A DNA stretch of 64,000 nucleotides from Pachyseris speciosa (taxonomy: Eukaryota; Cnidaria; Anthozoa; Scleractinia; Pachyseridae). Each line of letters opens with the position of its first letter. Position 1 is the first letter of the stretch. The stretch covers positions 57,501 through 121,500 of the forward strand of contig JAEMWC010000231.1 of the NCBI GenBank assembly GCA_016490735.1, in the 5' to 3' direction. The position numbers were made by a program, and so were the translations under genes. The notes below the pieces were generated by a model that was given only the letters and a program-made list of their open reading frames with translations, was not told where the DNA came from and ran no database searches. This document shows positions 35,268-48,472 of this stretch, piece after piece.

Positions 35268-35516
35268 TTATTGCTTCCCTTGCTTTTTATGGTTTTCCTG
35301 GCAACAAGTCCACTGAATTACTTTCGTTTTGGCTCCCTCGCAATTCAAAACAGCCTCACAAACGGCATCTGCGAACGACTGTCTGTCCGGGAAAATGCTG
35401 AGATCAGCTTGGCTATAGGTTATTAAGTACACGCTTCTCACTTTGGCTGGCTGCAATTCGTCAAGGGAACTTTCCGACTGTGAACTACTAGATACATACT
35501 GAGAGAGCAGCTCCAT
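35268..35516 (-). CDS. 82-codon HUH/Rep-like fragment (unit 4)
   Basis: Identical to the unit 1 copy. Confidence 0.4.
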   Translation of the reverse strand: MELLSQYVSSSSQSESSLDELQPAKVRSVYLITYSQADLSIFPDRQSFADAVCEAVLNCEGAKTKVIQWTCCQENHKKQGKQ

Positions 35517-36315
35517 CGTTATGTTCTTACGAACTTCGTTGACAAGTATAAGCCGAAATATTAAATCGTTACGGTACTTTTAATTTCCCGCGCAATAATT
35601 AGGAAAAGCATTCCTTAGACAGCATAGAAAGCCGACTTAGTTGAGGCGCGGACTTGACAATTTGACTCCGAATATGGCTCTGATTTATGCATCTTTTGTT
35701 TCCATGTTAAGAAAGTATCTAAAACACTTAACATAGCATCTGATGAGTGTCATGGAGAACATTTATTTTAGTCTCGCCTGGGTATGCATTCACTGTCAGG
35801 TTTGCATTCTGATCTAAAGTTTAACTTTTCAGCGTGCAACTGCTACCCGTAATCGCGCCATTACCATATTTAACACCAGTAGTCACGCCAGTGGGAAACT
35901 CGGACAATCTTGGACGGAATAAAATGGACTAATTAACCCCCATCCCCCCCTAAGCAATGATGAAGGCGCGCGAAGAGCAAAACGCGCCATTTTGGCATCA
36001 TTGAAATGGGGAGGAGGGGTGGTTCAAATGTTCCATTTATTGTGTCCAAGATTGTATCAAGACTGTGAACGTCACGAAACAATGGGTGCGGGTAATTAGA
36101 TAGCCATCTGTCAACTCGTTAAACGCGATTAAACACAGGTCTCTGATGCAGTCACGCGCGTCATCTATTTACGGTGTGCACTCTAAGTTAAGGTATTACA
36201 CGCGGGATATTTTCGGCAACATGGAGAATATATAACGGTGAATTGTTATGTGACTTTCGGAAATAGCAGAGGAGGTGATAAAGAACATTGTTATTACCGA
36301 AAAATATCTTTCAAC

Positions 36316-37395
36316 ATGCCAGGGAGAAATAGAATACCCGAGGAAACAAAGGCTACAATTAGAGCGCTTAAAAACACAACACCTCTCACGCTAGAAGAAA
36401 TTGCTCTACGATGTAGAATTTCGAAAACAAGTTTGCAACGCATAGCAAGCACAGAGAACAAAGTGCGAGAGAACCGTAGAACGTTTTGTGGAAGGAAGAA
36501 AAAACTCACTCCAGAACAAGAGGCATTAATTCTTCGAAGTCTAGTAGAATTGAGAGACCAAGAGGGCTCCTTTTCCTCACGGCGTCTGATGGAGCGGACA
36601 GGAATTCATCATGTCACCGACCGGACTGTTAGGCGTTTACTAAACAGAAATGGTTACTTCTTCCTTCAGGCACGCAAAAAGGGGCTAATGAGTCAGACCG
36701 ACAAAGACCAGAGAGTGGAGTTTGCCCGGAAAATGCAAGCAGAATACTCCCCGAGTGTTTGGACAGATTCCCTCGCCTTCTACTTGGATGGTGTCTCATT
36801 CGTGTACAAGACTAATCCACTGGAGCAAGCACGCGCCCCCAAAGGGAGAGTATGGAGAAAAAGATCTGAAGGCCTCACACAAGGGTGCTTGGCCAAAGGC
36901 AGTAAATCTGGAACGGGAGGAAAAGTGGCCAAGTTCATGGTAACAATAAGTCACGGCAAAGGAGTGCTTGTTTGTGAAAGATACGAAAAACTGGATGGAA
37001 ACTATTTCACATCTTTTATTGATCAGCATTTCAACACAATGTTTGAGCGATCATGCAAAGGATTGAGTCGAGTGTGGCTGCAAGACGGTGATCCTTCACA
37101 AAACAGCAGAGCAGCCCGTGAGGCTATGGCCCGTTGTCATTGTGAACTTTTAAAAATTCCACCACGAATTCCAGACTTAAATCCAATAGAGAACGTATTC
37201 CATATTGTTTCTAAGAAGTTGGCGAAAGATGCGCTTGAAAGAGGCATAACGCATGAATCATATGAGCAGTTTTGTGAAAGGGTACAAAGAACGATTAGTG
37301 GTATTTCACAACAGCTGATAGATAGAATTATACAGTCTATGAGCTCTCGCGTGGCCGACATAATAGGAAATAGTGGCGAAAGACTGAAATATTGA
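36316..37395 (+). CDS. Tc1-like transposase, intact (unit 5)
   Basis: Predicted protein identical to unit 1. Confidence 0.93.
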   Translation: MPGRNRIPEETKATIRALKNTTPLTLEEIALRCRISKTSLQRIASTENKVRENRRTFCGRKKKLTPEQEALILRSLVELRDQEGSFSSRRLMERTGIHHVTDRTVRRLLNRNGYFFLQARKKGLMSQTDKDQRVEFARKMQAEYSPSVWTDSLAFYLDGVSFVYKTNPLEQARAPKGRVWRKRSEGLTQGCLAKGSKSGTGGKVAKFMVTISHGKGVLVCERYEKLDGNYFTSFIDQHFNTMFERSCKGLSRVWLQDGDPSQNSRAAREAMARCHCELLKIPPRIPDLNPIENVFHIVSKKLAKDALERGITHESYEQFCERVQRTISGISQQLIDRIIQSMSSRVADIIGNSGERLKY

Positions 37396-37860
37396 ATCTT
37401 AACATGTGTAGGGCACTTGAATTATGTCCAAATGACGTTTTCACGTATTTACGACGGTTTACGATCTCTTTCATACGATTTCAAGCGTGTTTGTGACGGT
37501 TTTTAACGATTTAGTATGATTTCGGGCTAATTTCAATAAAATATGAGTTAATGTTTGTTATTTCTTTTCAAAGGTCAAAATCGTAGAAAATCGTTTAAAA
37601 CCGTTGTTAATTGTTCGTAAACCGTGCCAGTGTACAAATTTGTAAATAAAAATCGTTTTCAATTTTCAAACATGAAAATATCTTTACAACAGAAATAAAA
37701 TATCAGCCGACTAATATCGCCAAGGGGACGTTTATTTTCCTTAAACTAGCGCAGTTAACAGTACTTGTGCGTTGGTGGTGCTCGCGATCGCGCGTAGCGC
37801 GCAACACGCAGGACAGTTGAATTACTACGAGCAACTAGGATTCAACTATCGCACTCGCCT

Positions 37861-37895
<35 letters not shown>

Positions 37896-38253
37896 CCTCT
37901 GTTCGTATCATCTTTTTTCGGGAAATTTTTCAAGCCAAACTCATTTTTTGTTTTCTTTTGTTTTTGTTTTTTTTTTTTTTTTTGTTTTTTTTTTTTTATT
38001 CGGATTCTCTTTTAATTAGTCCGATTTTTCGTAAATAAGTAGTGTAATGCAGTTTACTTTAGTCTAGATTTGATTAATTAACAGTTACCTTATTTCATTC
38101 AAGATTATATTCTACGTGAATATCTTTTGCAATTCAATAGTAAAACTGCTCTTATACCGGCAAGCTCCGTTGGGGAATTGACAAGTGAATACACAAATCG
38201 CGAGCGATCACTGCTTGACCAGTTCATCGGAAAATGGATTCTCTCTGATTCAT

Positions 38254-38502
38254 TTATTGCTTCCCTTGCTTTTTATGGTTTTCCTGGCAACAAGTCCACT
38301 GAATTACTTTCGTTTTGGCTCCCTCGCAATTCAAAACAGCCTCACAAACGGCATCTGCGAACGACTGTCTGTCCGGGAAAATGCTGAGATCAGCTTGGCT
38401 ATAGGTTATTAAGTACACGCTTCTCACTTTGGCTGGCTGCAATTCGTCAAGGGAACTTTCCGACTGTGAACTACTAGATACATACTGAGAGAGCAGCTCC
38501 AT
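38254..38502 (-). CDS. 82-codon HUH/Rep-like fragment (unit 5)
   Basis: Identical to the unit 1 copy. Confidence 0.4.
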   Translation of the reverse strand: MELLSQYVSSSSQSESSLDELQPAKVRSVYLITYSQADLSIFPDRQSFADAVCEAVLNCEGAKTKVIQWTCCQENHKKQGKQ

Positions 38503-39301
38503 CGTTATGTTCTTACGAACTTCGTTGACAAGTATAAGCCGAAATATTAAATCGTTACGGTACTTTTAATTTCCCGCGCAATAATTAGGAAAAGCATTCC
38601 TTAGACAGCATAGAAAGCCGACTTAGTTGAGGCGCGGACTTGACAATTTGACTCCGAATATGGCTCTGATTTATGCATCTTTTGTTTCCATGTTAAGAAA
38701 GTATCTAAAACACTTAACATAGCATCTGATGAGTGTCATGGAGAACATTTATTTTAGTCTCGCCTGGGTATGCATTCACTGTCAGGTTTGCATTCTGATC
38801 TAAAGTTTAACTTTTCAGCGTGCAACTGCTACCCGTAATCGCGCCATTACCATATTTAACACCAGTAGTCACGCCAGTGGGAAACTCGGACAATCTTGGA
38901 CGGAATAAAATGGACTAATTAACCCCCATCCCCCCCTAAGCAATGATGAAGGCGCGCGAAGAGCAAAACGCGCCATTTTGGCATCATTGAAATGGGGAGG
39001 AGGGGTGGTTCAAATGTTCCATTTATTGTGTCCAAGATTGTATCAAGACTGTGAACGTCACGAAACAATGGGTGCGGGTAATTAGATAGCCATCTGTCAA
39101 CTCGTTAAACGCGATTAAACACAGGTCTCTGATGCAGTCACGCGCGTCATCTATTTACGGTGTGCACTCTAAGTTAAGGTATTACACGCGGGATATTTTC
39201 GGCAACATGGAGAATATATAACGGTGAATTGTTATGTGACTTTCGGAAATAGCAGAGGAGGTGATAAAGAACATTGTTATTACCGAAAAATATCTTTCAA
39301 C

Positions 39302-40389
39302 ATGCCAGGGAGAAATAGAATACCCGAGGAAACAAAGGCTACAATTAGAGCGCTTAAAAACACAACACCTCTCACGCTAGAAGAAATTGCTCTACGATGT
39401 AGAATTTCGAAAACAAGTTTGCAACGCATAGCAAGCACAGAGAACAAAGTGCGAGAGAACCGTAGAACGTTTTGTGGAAGGAAGAAAAAACTCACTCCAG
39501 AACAAGAGGCATTAATTCTTCGAAGTCTAGTAGAATTGAGAGACCAAGAGGGCTCCTTTTCCTCACGGCGTCTGATGGAGCGGACAGGAATTCATCATGT
39601 CACCGACCGGACTGTTAGGCGTTTACTAAACAGAAATGGTTACTTCTTCCTTCAGGCACGCAAAAAGGCACTAAAAAAAGGGCTAATGAGTCAGACCGAC
39701 AAAGACCAGAGAGTGGAGTTTGCCCGGAAAATGCAAGCAGAATACTCCCCGAGTGTTTGGACAGATTCCCTCGCCTTCTACTTGGATGGTGTCTCATTCG
39801 TGTACAAGACTAATCCACTGGAGCAAGCACGCGCCCCCAAAGGGAGAGTATGGAGAAAAGATCTGAAGGCCTCACACAAGGGTGCCTTGGCCAAAGGCAG
39901 TAAATCTGGAACGGGAGAAAAGTGGCCAAGTTCATGGTAACAATAGTCACGGCAAAAGGGAGTGCTTGTTTGTGAAAGATACGAAAACTGGATGGATATT
40001 TCACATCTTTTATTGATCAGCATTTCAACACAATGTTTGAGCGATCATGCAAAGGATTGAGTCGAGTGTGGCTGCAAGACGGTGATCCTTCACAAAACAG
40101 CAGAGCAGCCCGTGAGGCTATGGCCCGTTGTCATTGTGAACTTTTAAAAATTCCACCACGAATTCCAGACTTAAATCCAATAGAGAACGTATTCCATATT
40201 GTTTCTAAGAAGTTGGCGAAAGATGCGCTTGAAAGAGGCATAACGCATGAATCATATGAGCAGTTTTGTGAAAGGGTACAAAGAACGATTAGTGGTATTT
40301 CACAACAGCTGATAGATAGAATTATACAGTCTATGAGCTCTCGCGTGGCCGACATAATAGGAAATAGTGGCGAAAGACTGAAATATTGA
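39302..40389 (+). pseudogene. Tc1-like transposase, frameshifted (unit 6)
   Basis: A 12-bp in-frame insertion (adding ALKK after residue 121) is followed by single-base losses and gains between about 39,857 and 40,000 (GAGAAAAGATC, GGTGCCTTGG, GGGAGAAAAGTGG, then short deletions near GATGGATATTTC). The frame is lost before the second catalytic Asp and is regained for the last 118 residues, which match unit 1. Homopolymer indels without matching substitutions look as much like sequencing error as decay. Confidence 0.85.
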
Positions 40390-41239
40390 ATCTTAACATG
40401 TGTAGGGCACTTGAATTATGTCCAAATGACGTTTTCACGTATTTACGACGGTTTACGATCTCTTTCATACGATTTCAAGCGTGTTTGTGACGGTTTTTAA
40501 CGATTTAGTATGATTTCGGGCTAATTTCAATAAAATATGAGTTAATGTTTGTTATTTCTTTTCAAAGGTCAAAATCGTAGAAAATCGTTTAAAACCGTTG
40601 TTAATTGTTCGTAAACCGTGCCAGTGTACAAATTTGTAAATAAAAATCGTTTTCAATTTTCAAACATGAAAATATCTTTACAACAGAAATAAAATATCAG
40701 CCGACTAATATCGCCAAGGGGACGTTTATTTTCCTTAAACTAGCGCAGTTAACAGTACTTGTGCGTTGGTGGTGCTCGCGATCGCGCGTAGCGCGCAACA
40801 CGCAGGACAGTTGAATTACTACGAGCAACTAGGATTCAACTATCGCACTCGCCTGGTTTTTTTTTTTTTTTTTTTTCTTTTTTCTTTTTCCTCTGTTCGT
40901 ATCATCTTTTTTCGGGAAATTTTTCAAGCCAAACTCATTTTTTTTTTCTTTTGTTTTTGTTTGTTTTTTTTTTTTGTTTTTTTTTTTTATTCGGATTCTC
41001 TTTAATTAGTCCGATTTTTCGTAAATAAGTAGTGTAATGCAGTTTACTTTAGTCTAGATTTGATTAATTAACAGTTACCTTATTTCATTCAAGATTATAT
41101 TCTACGTGAATATCTTTTGCAATTCAATAGTAAAACTGCTCTTATACCGGCAAGCTCCGTTGGGGAATTGACAAGTGAATACACAAATCGCGAGCGATCA
41201 CTGCTTGACCAGTTCATCGGAAAATGGATTCTCTCTGAT

Positions 41240-41491
41240 TCATTTATTGCTTCCCTGCTTTTTATGGTTTTCCTGGCAACAAGTCCACTGAATTACTTTC
41301 GTTTTGGCTCCCTCGCAATTCAAAACAGCCTCACAAACGGCATCTGCGAACGACTGTCTGTCCGGGAAAATGCTGAGATCAGCTTGGCTATAGGTTATTA
41401 AGTACACGCTTCTCACTTTGGCTGGCTGCAATTCGTCAAGGGAACTTTCCGACTGTGAACTACTAGATACATACTGAGAGAGCAGCTCCAT
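41240..41491 (-). CDS. 83-codon HUH/Rep-like fragment (unit 6)
   Basis: Same as the unit 1 copy to HKKQG; a one-base change in length shifts the last codons to SNK before the stop. Confidence 0.35.
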   Translation of the reverse strand: MELLSQYVSSSSQSESSLDELQPAKVRSVYLITYSQADLSIFPDRQSFADAVCEAVLNCEGAKTKVIQWTCCQENHKKQGSNK

Positions 41492-42309
41492 CGTTATGTT
41501 CTTACGAACTTCGTTGACAAGTATAAGCCGAAATATTAAATCGTTACGGTACTTTTAATTTCCCGCGCAATAATTAGGAAAAGCATTCCTTAGACAGCAT
41601 ATAGAAGCCGACTTAGTTGAGGCGCGGACTTGACAATTTGACTCCGTATGGCTCTGATTTATGCATCTTTTGTTTCCATGTTAAGAAAGTATCTAAAACA
41701 CTTAACATAGCATCTGATGAGTGTCATGGAGAACATTTATTTTAGTCTCGCCTGGGTATGCATTCACTGTCAGGTTTGCATTCTGATCTAAAGTTTAACT
41801 TTTCAGCGTGCAACTGCTACCCGTAATCGCGCCATTACCATATTTAACACCAGTAGTCACGCCAGTGGGAAACTCGGACAATCTTGGACGGAATAAAATG
41901 GACTAATTAACCCCCATCCCCCCTAAGCAATGATGAAGGCGCGCGAAGAGCAAAACGCGCCATTTTGGCATCATTGAAATGGGGAGGAGGGGGTTCAAAT
42001 GTTCCATTTATTGTGTCCAAGATGTTCCATTTATTGTGTCCAAGATTGTATCAAGACTGTGAACGTCACGAAACAATGGGTGCGGGTAATTAGATAGCCA
42101 TCTGTCAACTCGTTAAACGCGATTAAACACAGGTCTCTGATGCAGTCACGCGCGTCATCTATTTACGGTGTGCACTCTAAGTTAAGGTATTACACGCGGA
42201 TAATTTTCGGCAACATGGAGAATATATAACGGTGAATTGTTATGTGACTTTCGGAAATAGCAGAGGAGGTGATAAAGAACATTGTTATTACCGAAAAATA
42301 TCTTTCAAC

Positions 42310-42540
42310 ATGCCAGGGGAAAATAGAATACCCGAGGAAACAAAGGCTACAATTAGAGCGCTTAAAACACAACACCTCTCACGCTAGAAGAAATTGCTCT
42401 ACGATGTAAATTTCGAAAACAAGTTTGCAACGCATAGCAAGCACAGAGAACAAAGTGCGAGAGAACCGTAGAGACGTTTTTGTGGAGGAAGAAAAAACTC
42501 ACTCCAGAACAAGAGGCATTAATTCGTTCGAATTGAATTA
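42310..42540 (+). pseudogene. Tc1-like transposase, N-terminal remnant (unit 7)
   Basis: Only the helix-turn-helix part up to about residue 70 remains, with several single-base indels (AGGGGAAAATAG, CTTAAAACAC, GTAGAGACG). The catalytic domain is deleted, and the sequence resumes in the 3' untranslated region at ATTGAATTATGTCC. Confidence 0.9.
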
Positions 42541-43362
42541 TGTCCAAATGACGTTTTCACGTATTTACGACGGTTTACGATCTATTTCATACGATTTCAA
42601 GCGTGTTTGTGACGGTTTTTAACGATTTAGTACGATTTCGGGCTAATTTCAATAAAATATGAGTTAATGTTTGTTATTTCTTTTCAAAGGTCAAAATCGT
42701 AGAAAATCGTTTAAAACCGTTGTTAATTGTTCGTAAACCGTGCCAGTGTACAAATTTGTAAATAAAAATCGTTTTCAATTTTCAAACATGAAAATATCTT
42801 TACAACAGAAATAAAATATCAGCCGACAAATATCGCCAAGGGGACGTTTATTTTCCTTAAACTAGCGCAGTTGACAGTACTTGTGCGTTGGTGGTGCTCG
42901 CGATCGCGCGTAGCGCGCAACTTGCAGGACAGTTGAATTACTACGAGCAACTAGGATTCAACTATCGCACTCGCCTGGTTTTTTTTTTTTTTTTTTCTTT
43001 TTCTTTTTTTCCTCTGTTCGTATCATCTTTTTTCGGGAAATTTTTCAAGCCAAACTCATTTTTTGTTTTCTTTGTTTTGTTTTTGTTTTTTTTTTTGTTT
43101 TTTTTTATTCGGATTCTCTTTTAATTAGTCCGATTTTTCGTAAATAAGTAGTGTAATGCAGTTTACTTTAGTCTAGATTTGATTAATTAACAGTTACCTT
43201 ATTTCATTCAAGATTATATTCTACGTGAATATCTTTTGCAATTCAATAGTAAAACTGCTCTTATACCGGCAAGCTCCGTTGGGGAATTGACAAGTGAATA
43301 CACAAATCGCGAGCGATCACTGCTTGACCAGTTCATCGGAAAATGGATTCTCTCTGATTCAT

Positions 43363-43611
43363 TTATTGCTTCCCTTGCTTTTTATGGTTTTCCTGGCAAC
43401 AAGTCCACTGAATTACTTTCGTTTTGGCTCCCTCGCAATTCAAAACAGCCTCACAAACGGCATCTGCGAACGACTGTCAGTCCGGGAAAATGCTGAGATC
43501 AGCTTGGCTATAGGTTATTAAGTACACGCTTCTCACTTTGGCTGGCTGCAATTCGTCAAGGGAACTTTCCGACTGTGAACTACTAGATACATACTGAGAG
43601 AGCAGCTCCAT
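43363..43611 (-). pseudogene. HUH/Rep-like fragment with nonsense codon (unit 7)
   Basis: Codon 45, Arg (AGA) in type A, is TGA here (43477-43479), a hallmark of most type B units. Confidence 0.5.
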
Positions 43612-44407
43612 CGTTATGTTCTTACGAACTTCGTTGACAAGTATAAGCCGAAATATTAAATCGTTACGGTACTTTTAATTTCCCGCGCAATAATTAGGAA
43701 AAGCATTCCTTAGACAGAATAGAAAGCCGACTTAGTTGAGGCGCGGACTTGACAATTTGACTCCGAATATGGCTCTGATTTATGCATCTTTTGTTTCCAT
43801 GTTAAGAAAGTATCTAAAACGCTTAACATAGCATCTGATGAGTGTCATGGAGAACATTTTTTAGTCTCGCCTGGGTATGCATTCACTGTCAGGTTTGCAT
43901 TCTGATCTAAAGTTTAACTTTTCAGCGTGCAACTGCTACCCGTAATCGCGCCATTACCATATTTAACACCAGTAGTCACGCCAGTGGGAAATCGGACAAT
44001 CTTGGACGGAATAAAATGGACTAATTAACCCCCATCCCCCCCTAAGCAATGATGAAGGCGCGCGAAGAGCAAAACGCGCCATTTTGGCATCATTGAAATG
44101 GGGAGGAGGGGTGGTTCAAATGTTCCATTTATTGTGTCCAAGATTGTATCAAGACTGTGAACGTCACGAAACAATGGGTGCGGGTAATTAGATAGCCATC
44201 TGTCAACTCGTTAAACGCGATTAAACACAGGTCTCTGACGCAGTCACGCGCGTCATCTATTTACGGTGTGCACTCTAAGTTAAGGCATTACACGCGGGAT
44301 ATTTTCGGCAACATGGAGAATATATAACGGTGAATTGTTATGTGACTTTCGGAAATAGCAGAGGAGGTGATAAAGAACATTGTTATTACCGAAAAATATC
44401 TTTCAAC

Positions 44408-45488
44408 ATGCCAGGGAGAAATAGAATACCCGAGGAAACAAAGGCTACAATTAGAGCGCTTAAAAACACAACACCTCTCACGCTAGAAGAAATTGCTCTA
44501 CGATGTAGAATTTCGAAAACAAGTTTGCAACGCATAGCAAGCACAGAGAACAAAGTGCGAGAGAACCGTAGAACGTTTTGTGAAGGAAGAAAAAAAACTC
44601 ACTCCAGAACAAGAGGCATTAATTCTTCGAAGTCTAGTAGAATTGAGAGACCAAGAGGGCTCCTTTTCCTCACGGCGTCTGATGGAGCGGACAGGAATTC
44701 ATCATGTCACCGACCGAACTGTTAGGCGTTTACTAAATAGAAATGGTTACTTCTTCCTTCAGGCACGCAAAAAGGGGCTAATGAGTCAGACCGACAAAGA
44801 CCAGAGAGTGGAGTTTGCCCGGAAAATGCAAGCAGAATACTCCCCGAGTGTTTGGACAGATTCCCTCGCCTTCTACTTGGATGGTGTCTCATTCGTGTAC
44901 AAGACTAATCCACTGGAGCAAGCACGCGCCCCCAAAGGGAGAGTATGGAGAAAAAGATCTGAAGGCCTCACACAAGGGTGCTTGGCCAAAGGCAGTAAAT
45001 CTGGAACGGGAGGAAAAGTGGCCAAGTTCATGGTAACAATAAGTCACGGCAAAGGAGTGCTTGTTTGTGAAAGATACGAAAAACTGGATGGAAACTATTT
45101 CGCATCTTTTATTGACCAGCATTTCAACACAATGTTTGAGCGATCATGCAAAGGATTGAGTCGACTGTGGCTGCAAGACGGTGATCCTTCACAAAACAGC
45201 AGAGCAGCCCGTGAGGCTATGGCCCGTTGCCATTGTGAACTTTTAAAAATTCCACCGCGAAGTCCAGACTTAAATCCAATAGAGAACGTATTCCACATTG
45301 TCTCTAAGAAGTTGGCGAAAGATGCGCTTGAAAGAGGCATAACGCATGAATCATATGAACAGTTTTGTGAAAGGGTACAAAGAACGATTAGTGGTATTTC
45401 ACAACAACTGATAGATAGAATTATACAGTCTATGAGCTCTCGCGTGGCCGACATAATAGGAAATAGTGGCGAAAGACTGAAATATTGA
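44408..45488 (+). pseudogene. Tc1-like transposase, one frameshift (unit 8)
   Basis: A net +1 shift at about 44,581-44,597 (one G lost, two A gained in the GGAAGAAAAAA run) splits an otherwise open gene after residue 58. The downstream frame is complete to the usual stop and carries type B residues FASF, SRLW and SPDLNPIEN, the last being the family consensus. A run-length sequencing error would restore it. Confidence 0.85.
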
Positions 45489-46344
45489 ATCTTAACATGT
45501 GTAGGGCACTTGAATTATGTCCAAATGACGTTTTCACGTATTTACGACGGTTTACGATCTCTTTCATACGATTTCAAGCGTGTTTGTGACGGTTTTTAAC
45601 GATTTAGTACGATTTCGGGCTAATTTCAATAAAATATGAGTTAATGTTTGTTATTTCTTTTCAAAGGTCAAAATCGTAGAAAATCGTTTAAAACCGTTGT
45701 TAATTGTTCGTAAACCGTGCCAGTGTACAAATTTGTAAACAAAAATCGTTTTCAATTTTCAAACATGAAAATATCTTTACAACAGAAATAAAATATCAGC
45801 CGACAAATATCGCCAAGGGGACGTTTATTTTCCTTAAACTAGCGCAGTTAACAGTACTTGTGCGTTGGTGGTGCTCGCGATCGCGCGTAGCGCGCAACTT
45901 GCAGGACAGTTGAATTACTACGATAACTAGGATTCAACTATCGCACTCGCCTGTTTTTTTTTTTTTTTTTTTTTCTTTTTTTTTTTTCCTCTGTTCGTAT
46001 CATCTTTTTTCGGGAAATTTTTCAAGCCAAACTCATTTTTTGTTTTCTTTTGTTTTTGTTTTTGTTTTTTTTTTTTGTTTTTTTTTTTTATTCGGATTCT
46101 CTTTTAATTAGTCCGATTTTTCGTAAATAAGTGTGTAATGCAGTTTACTTTAGTCTAGACTTGATTAATTAACAGTTACCTTATTTCATTCAAGATTATA
46201 TTCTACGTGAATATCTTTTGCAATTCAATAGTAAAACTGCTCTTATACCGGCAAGCTCCGTTGGGGAATTGACAAGTGAATACACAAATCGCGAGCGATC
46301 ACTGCTTGACCAGTTCATCGGAAAATGGATTCTCTCTGATTCAT

Positions 46345-46593
46345 TTATTGCTTCCCTTGCTTTTTATGGTTTTCCTGGCAACAAGTCCACTGAATTACTT
46401 TCGTTTTGGCTCCCTCGCAATTCAAAACAGCCTCACAAACGGCATCTGCGAACGACTGTCAGTCCGGGAAAATGCTGAGATCAGCTTGGCTATAGGTTAT
46501 TAAGTACACGCTTCTCACTTTGGCTGGCTGCAATTCGTCAAGGGAACTTTCCGACTGTGAACTACTAGATACATACTGAGAGAGCAGCTCCAT
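46345..46593 (-). pseudogene. HUH/Rep-like fragment with nonsense codon (unit 8)
   Basis: TGA at codon 45 (46459-46461) as in unit 7. Confidence 0.5.
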
Positions 46594-47391
46594 CGTTATG
46601 TTCTTACGAACTTCGTTGACAAGTATAAGCCGAAATATTAAATCGTTACGGTACTTTTAATTTCCCGCGCAATAATTAGGAAAAGCATTCCTTAGACAGC
46701 ATAGAAAGCCGACTTAGTTGAGGCGCGAACTTGACAATTTGACTCCGAATATGGCTCTGATTTATGCATCTTTTGTTTCCATGTTAAGAAAGTATCTAAA
46801 ACACTTAACATAGCATCTGATGAGTGTCATGGAGAACATTTTTTTAGTCTCGCCTGGGTATGCATTCACTGTCAGGTTTGCATTCTGATCTAAAGTTTAA
46901 CTTTTCAGCGTGCAACTGCTACCCGTAATCGCGCCATTACCATATTTAACACCAGTAGTCACGCCAGTGGGAAACTCGGACAATCTTGGACGGAATAAAA
47001 TGGACTAATTAACCCCCATCCCCCCCTAAGCAATGATGAAGGCGCGCGAAGAGCAAAACGCGCCATTTTGGCATCATTGAAATGGGGAGGAGGGGTGGTT
47101 CAAATGTTCCATTTATTGTGTCCAAGATTGTATCAAGACTGTGAACGTCACGAAACAATGGGTGCGGGTAATTAGATAGCCATCTGTCAACTCGTTAAAC
47201 GCGATTAAACACAGGTCTCTGACGCAGTCACGCGCGTCATCTATTTACGGTGTGCACTCTAAGTTAAGGTATTACACGCGGGATATTTTCGGCAACATGG
47301 AGAATATATAACGGTGAATTGTTATGTGACTTTCGGAAATAGCAGAGGAGGTGATAAAGAACATTGTTATTACCGAAAAATATCTTTCAAC

Positions 47392-48472
47392 ATGCCAGGG
47401 AGAAAATAGAATACCCGAGGAAACAAAGGCTACAATTAGAGCGCTTAAAAACACAACACCTCTCACGCTAGAAGAAATTGCTCTACGATGTAGAATTTCG
47501 AAAACAAGTTTGCAACGCATAGCAAGCACAGAGAACAAAGTGCGAGAGAACCGTAGAACGTTTTGTGGAAGGAAGAAAAAACTCACTCCAGAACAAGAGG
47601 CATTAATTCTTCGAAGTCTAGTAGAATTGAGAGACCAAGAGGGCTCCTTTTCCTCACGGCGTCTGATGGAGCGGACAGGAATTCATCATGTCACCGACCG
47701 GACTGTTAGGCGTTTACTAAACAGAAATGGTTACTTCTTCCTTCAGGCACGCAAAAAGGGGCTAATGAGTCAGACCGACAAAGACCAGAGAGTGGAGTTT
47801 GCCCGGAAAATGCAAGCAGAATACTCCCCGAGTGTTTGGACAGATTCCCTCGCCTTCTACTTGGATGGTGTCTCATTCGTGTACAAGACTAATCCACTGG
47901 ACCAAGCACGCGCCCCCAAAGGGAGAGTATGGAGAAAAAGATCTGAAGGCCTCACACAAGGGTGCTTGGCCAAAGGCAGTAAATCTGGAACGGGAGGAAA
48001 AGTGGCCAAGTTCATGGTAACAATAAGTCACGGCAAAGGAGTGCTTGTTTGTGAAAGATACGAAAAACTGGATGGAAACTATTTCGCATCTTTTATTGAC
48101 CAGCATTTCAACACAATGTTTGAGCGATCATGCAAAGGATTGAGTCGACTGTGGCTGCAAGACGGTGATCCTTCACAAAACAGCAGAGCAGCCCGTGAGG
48201 CTATGGCCCGTTGCCATTGTGAACTTTTAAAAATTCCACCGCGAAGTCCAGACTTAAATCCAATAGAGAACGTATTCCACATTGTTTCTAAGAAGTTGGC
48301 GAAAGATGCGCTTGAAAGAGGCATAACGCATGAATCATATGAACAGTTTTGTGAAAGGGTACAAAGAACGATTAGTGGTATTTCACAACAACTGATAGAT
48401 AGAATTATACAGTCTATGAGCTCTCGCGTGGCCGACATAATAGGAAATAGTGGCGAAAGACTGAAATATTGA
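47392..48472 (+). pseudogene. Tc1-like transposase, early frameshift (unit 9)
   Basis: One extra A just after the ATG (GGGAGAAAATAG) creates a TAG at codon 6. The rest is open in the shifted frame through the stop at 48472, with Asp158, Asp257, Glu292 and SPDLNPIEN all present. It differs from unit 1 at LDQAR, FASF, SRLW and RSPDL. Confidence 0.85.

Larger units (their letters stand above)
32970..35903 (+). repeat. Array unit 4 (type A with 3' deletion, 2,934 bp)
   Basis: MITE at 32971-33120. About 54 bp are missing near 34,670-34,686, which removes the GTGCCAGTG end of the 3' inverted repeat; the remainder matches unit 1. Confidence 0.95.
35904..38889 (+). repeat. Array unit 5 (type A, 2,986 bp)
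   Basis: Complete. MITE at 35905-36054. The first T tract (about 37,863-37,895) lacks the usual C interruptions. Confidence 0.95.
38890..41877 (+). repeat. Array unit 6 (type A, damaged, 2,988 bp)
   Basis: MITE at 38891-39040. From about 39,668 onward many small indels appear, although substitutions remain type A. Confidence 0.95.
41878..43995 (+). repeat. Array unit 7 (internally deleted, 2,118 bp)
   Basis: The MITE (41879-42048) carries a short duplication of GTTCCATTTATTGTGTCCAA. About 870 bp are missing between 42,530 and 42,545. The 3' half is type B, so the type switch may sit at or near this deletion. Confidence 0.95.
43996..46979 (+). repeat. Array unit 8 (type B, 2,984 bp)
   Basis: MITE at 43997-44146. 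Type B substitutions run through the transposase and 3' spacer (for example GACGCAG for GATGCAG, ACTTGCAGGAC for ACACGCAGGAC). Confidence 0.95.
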
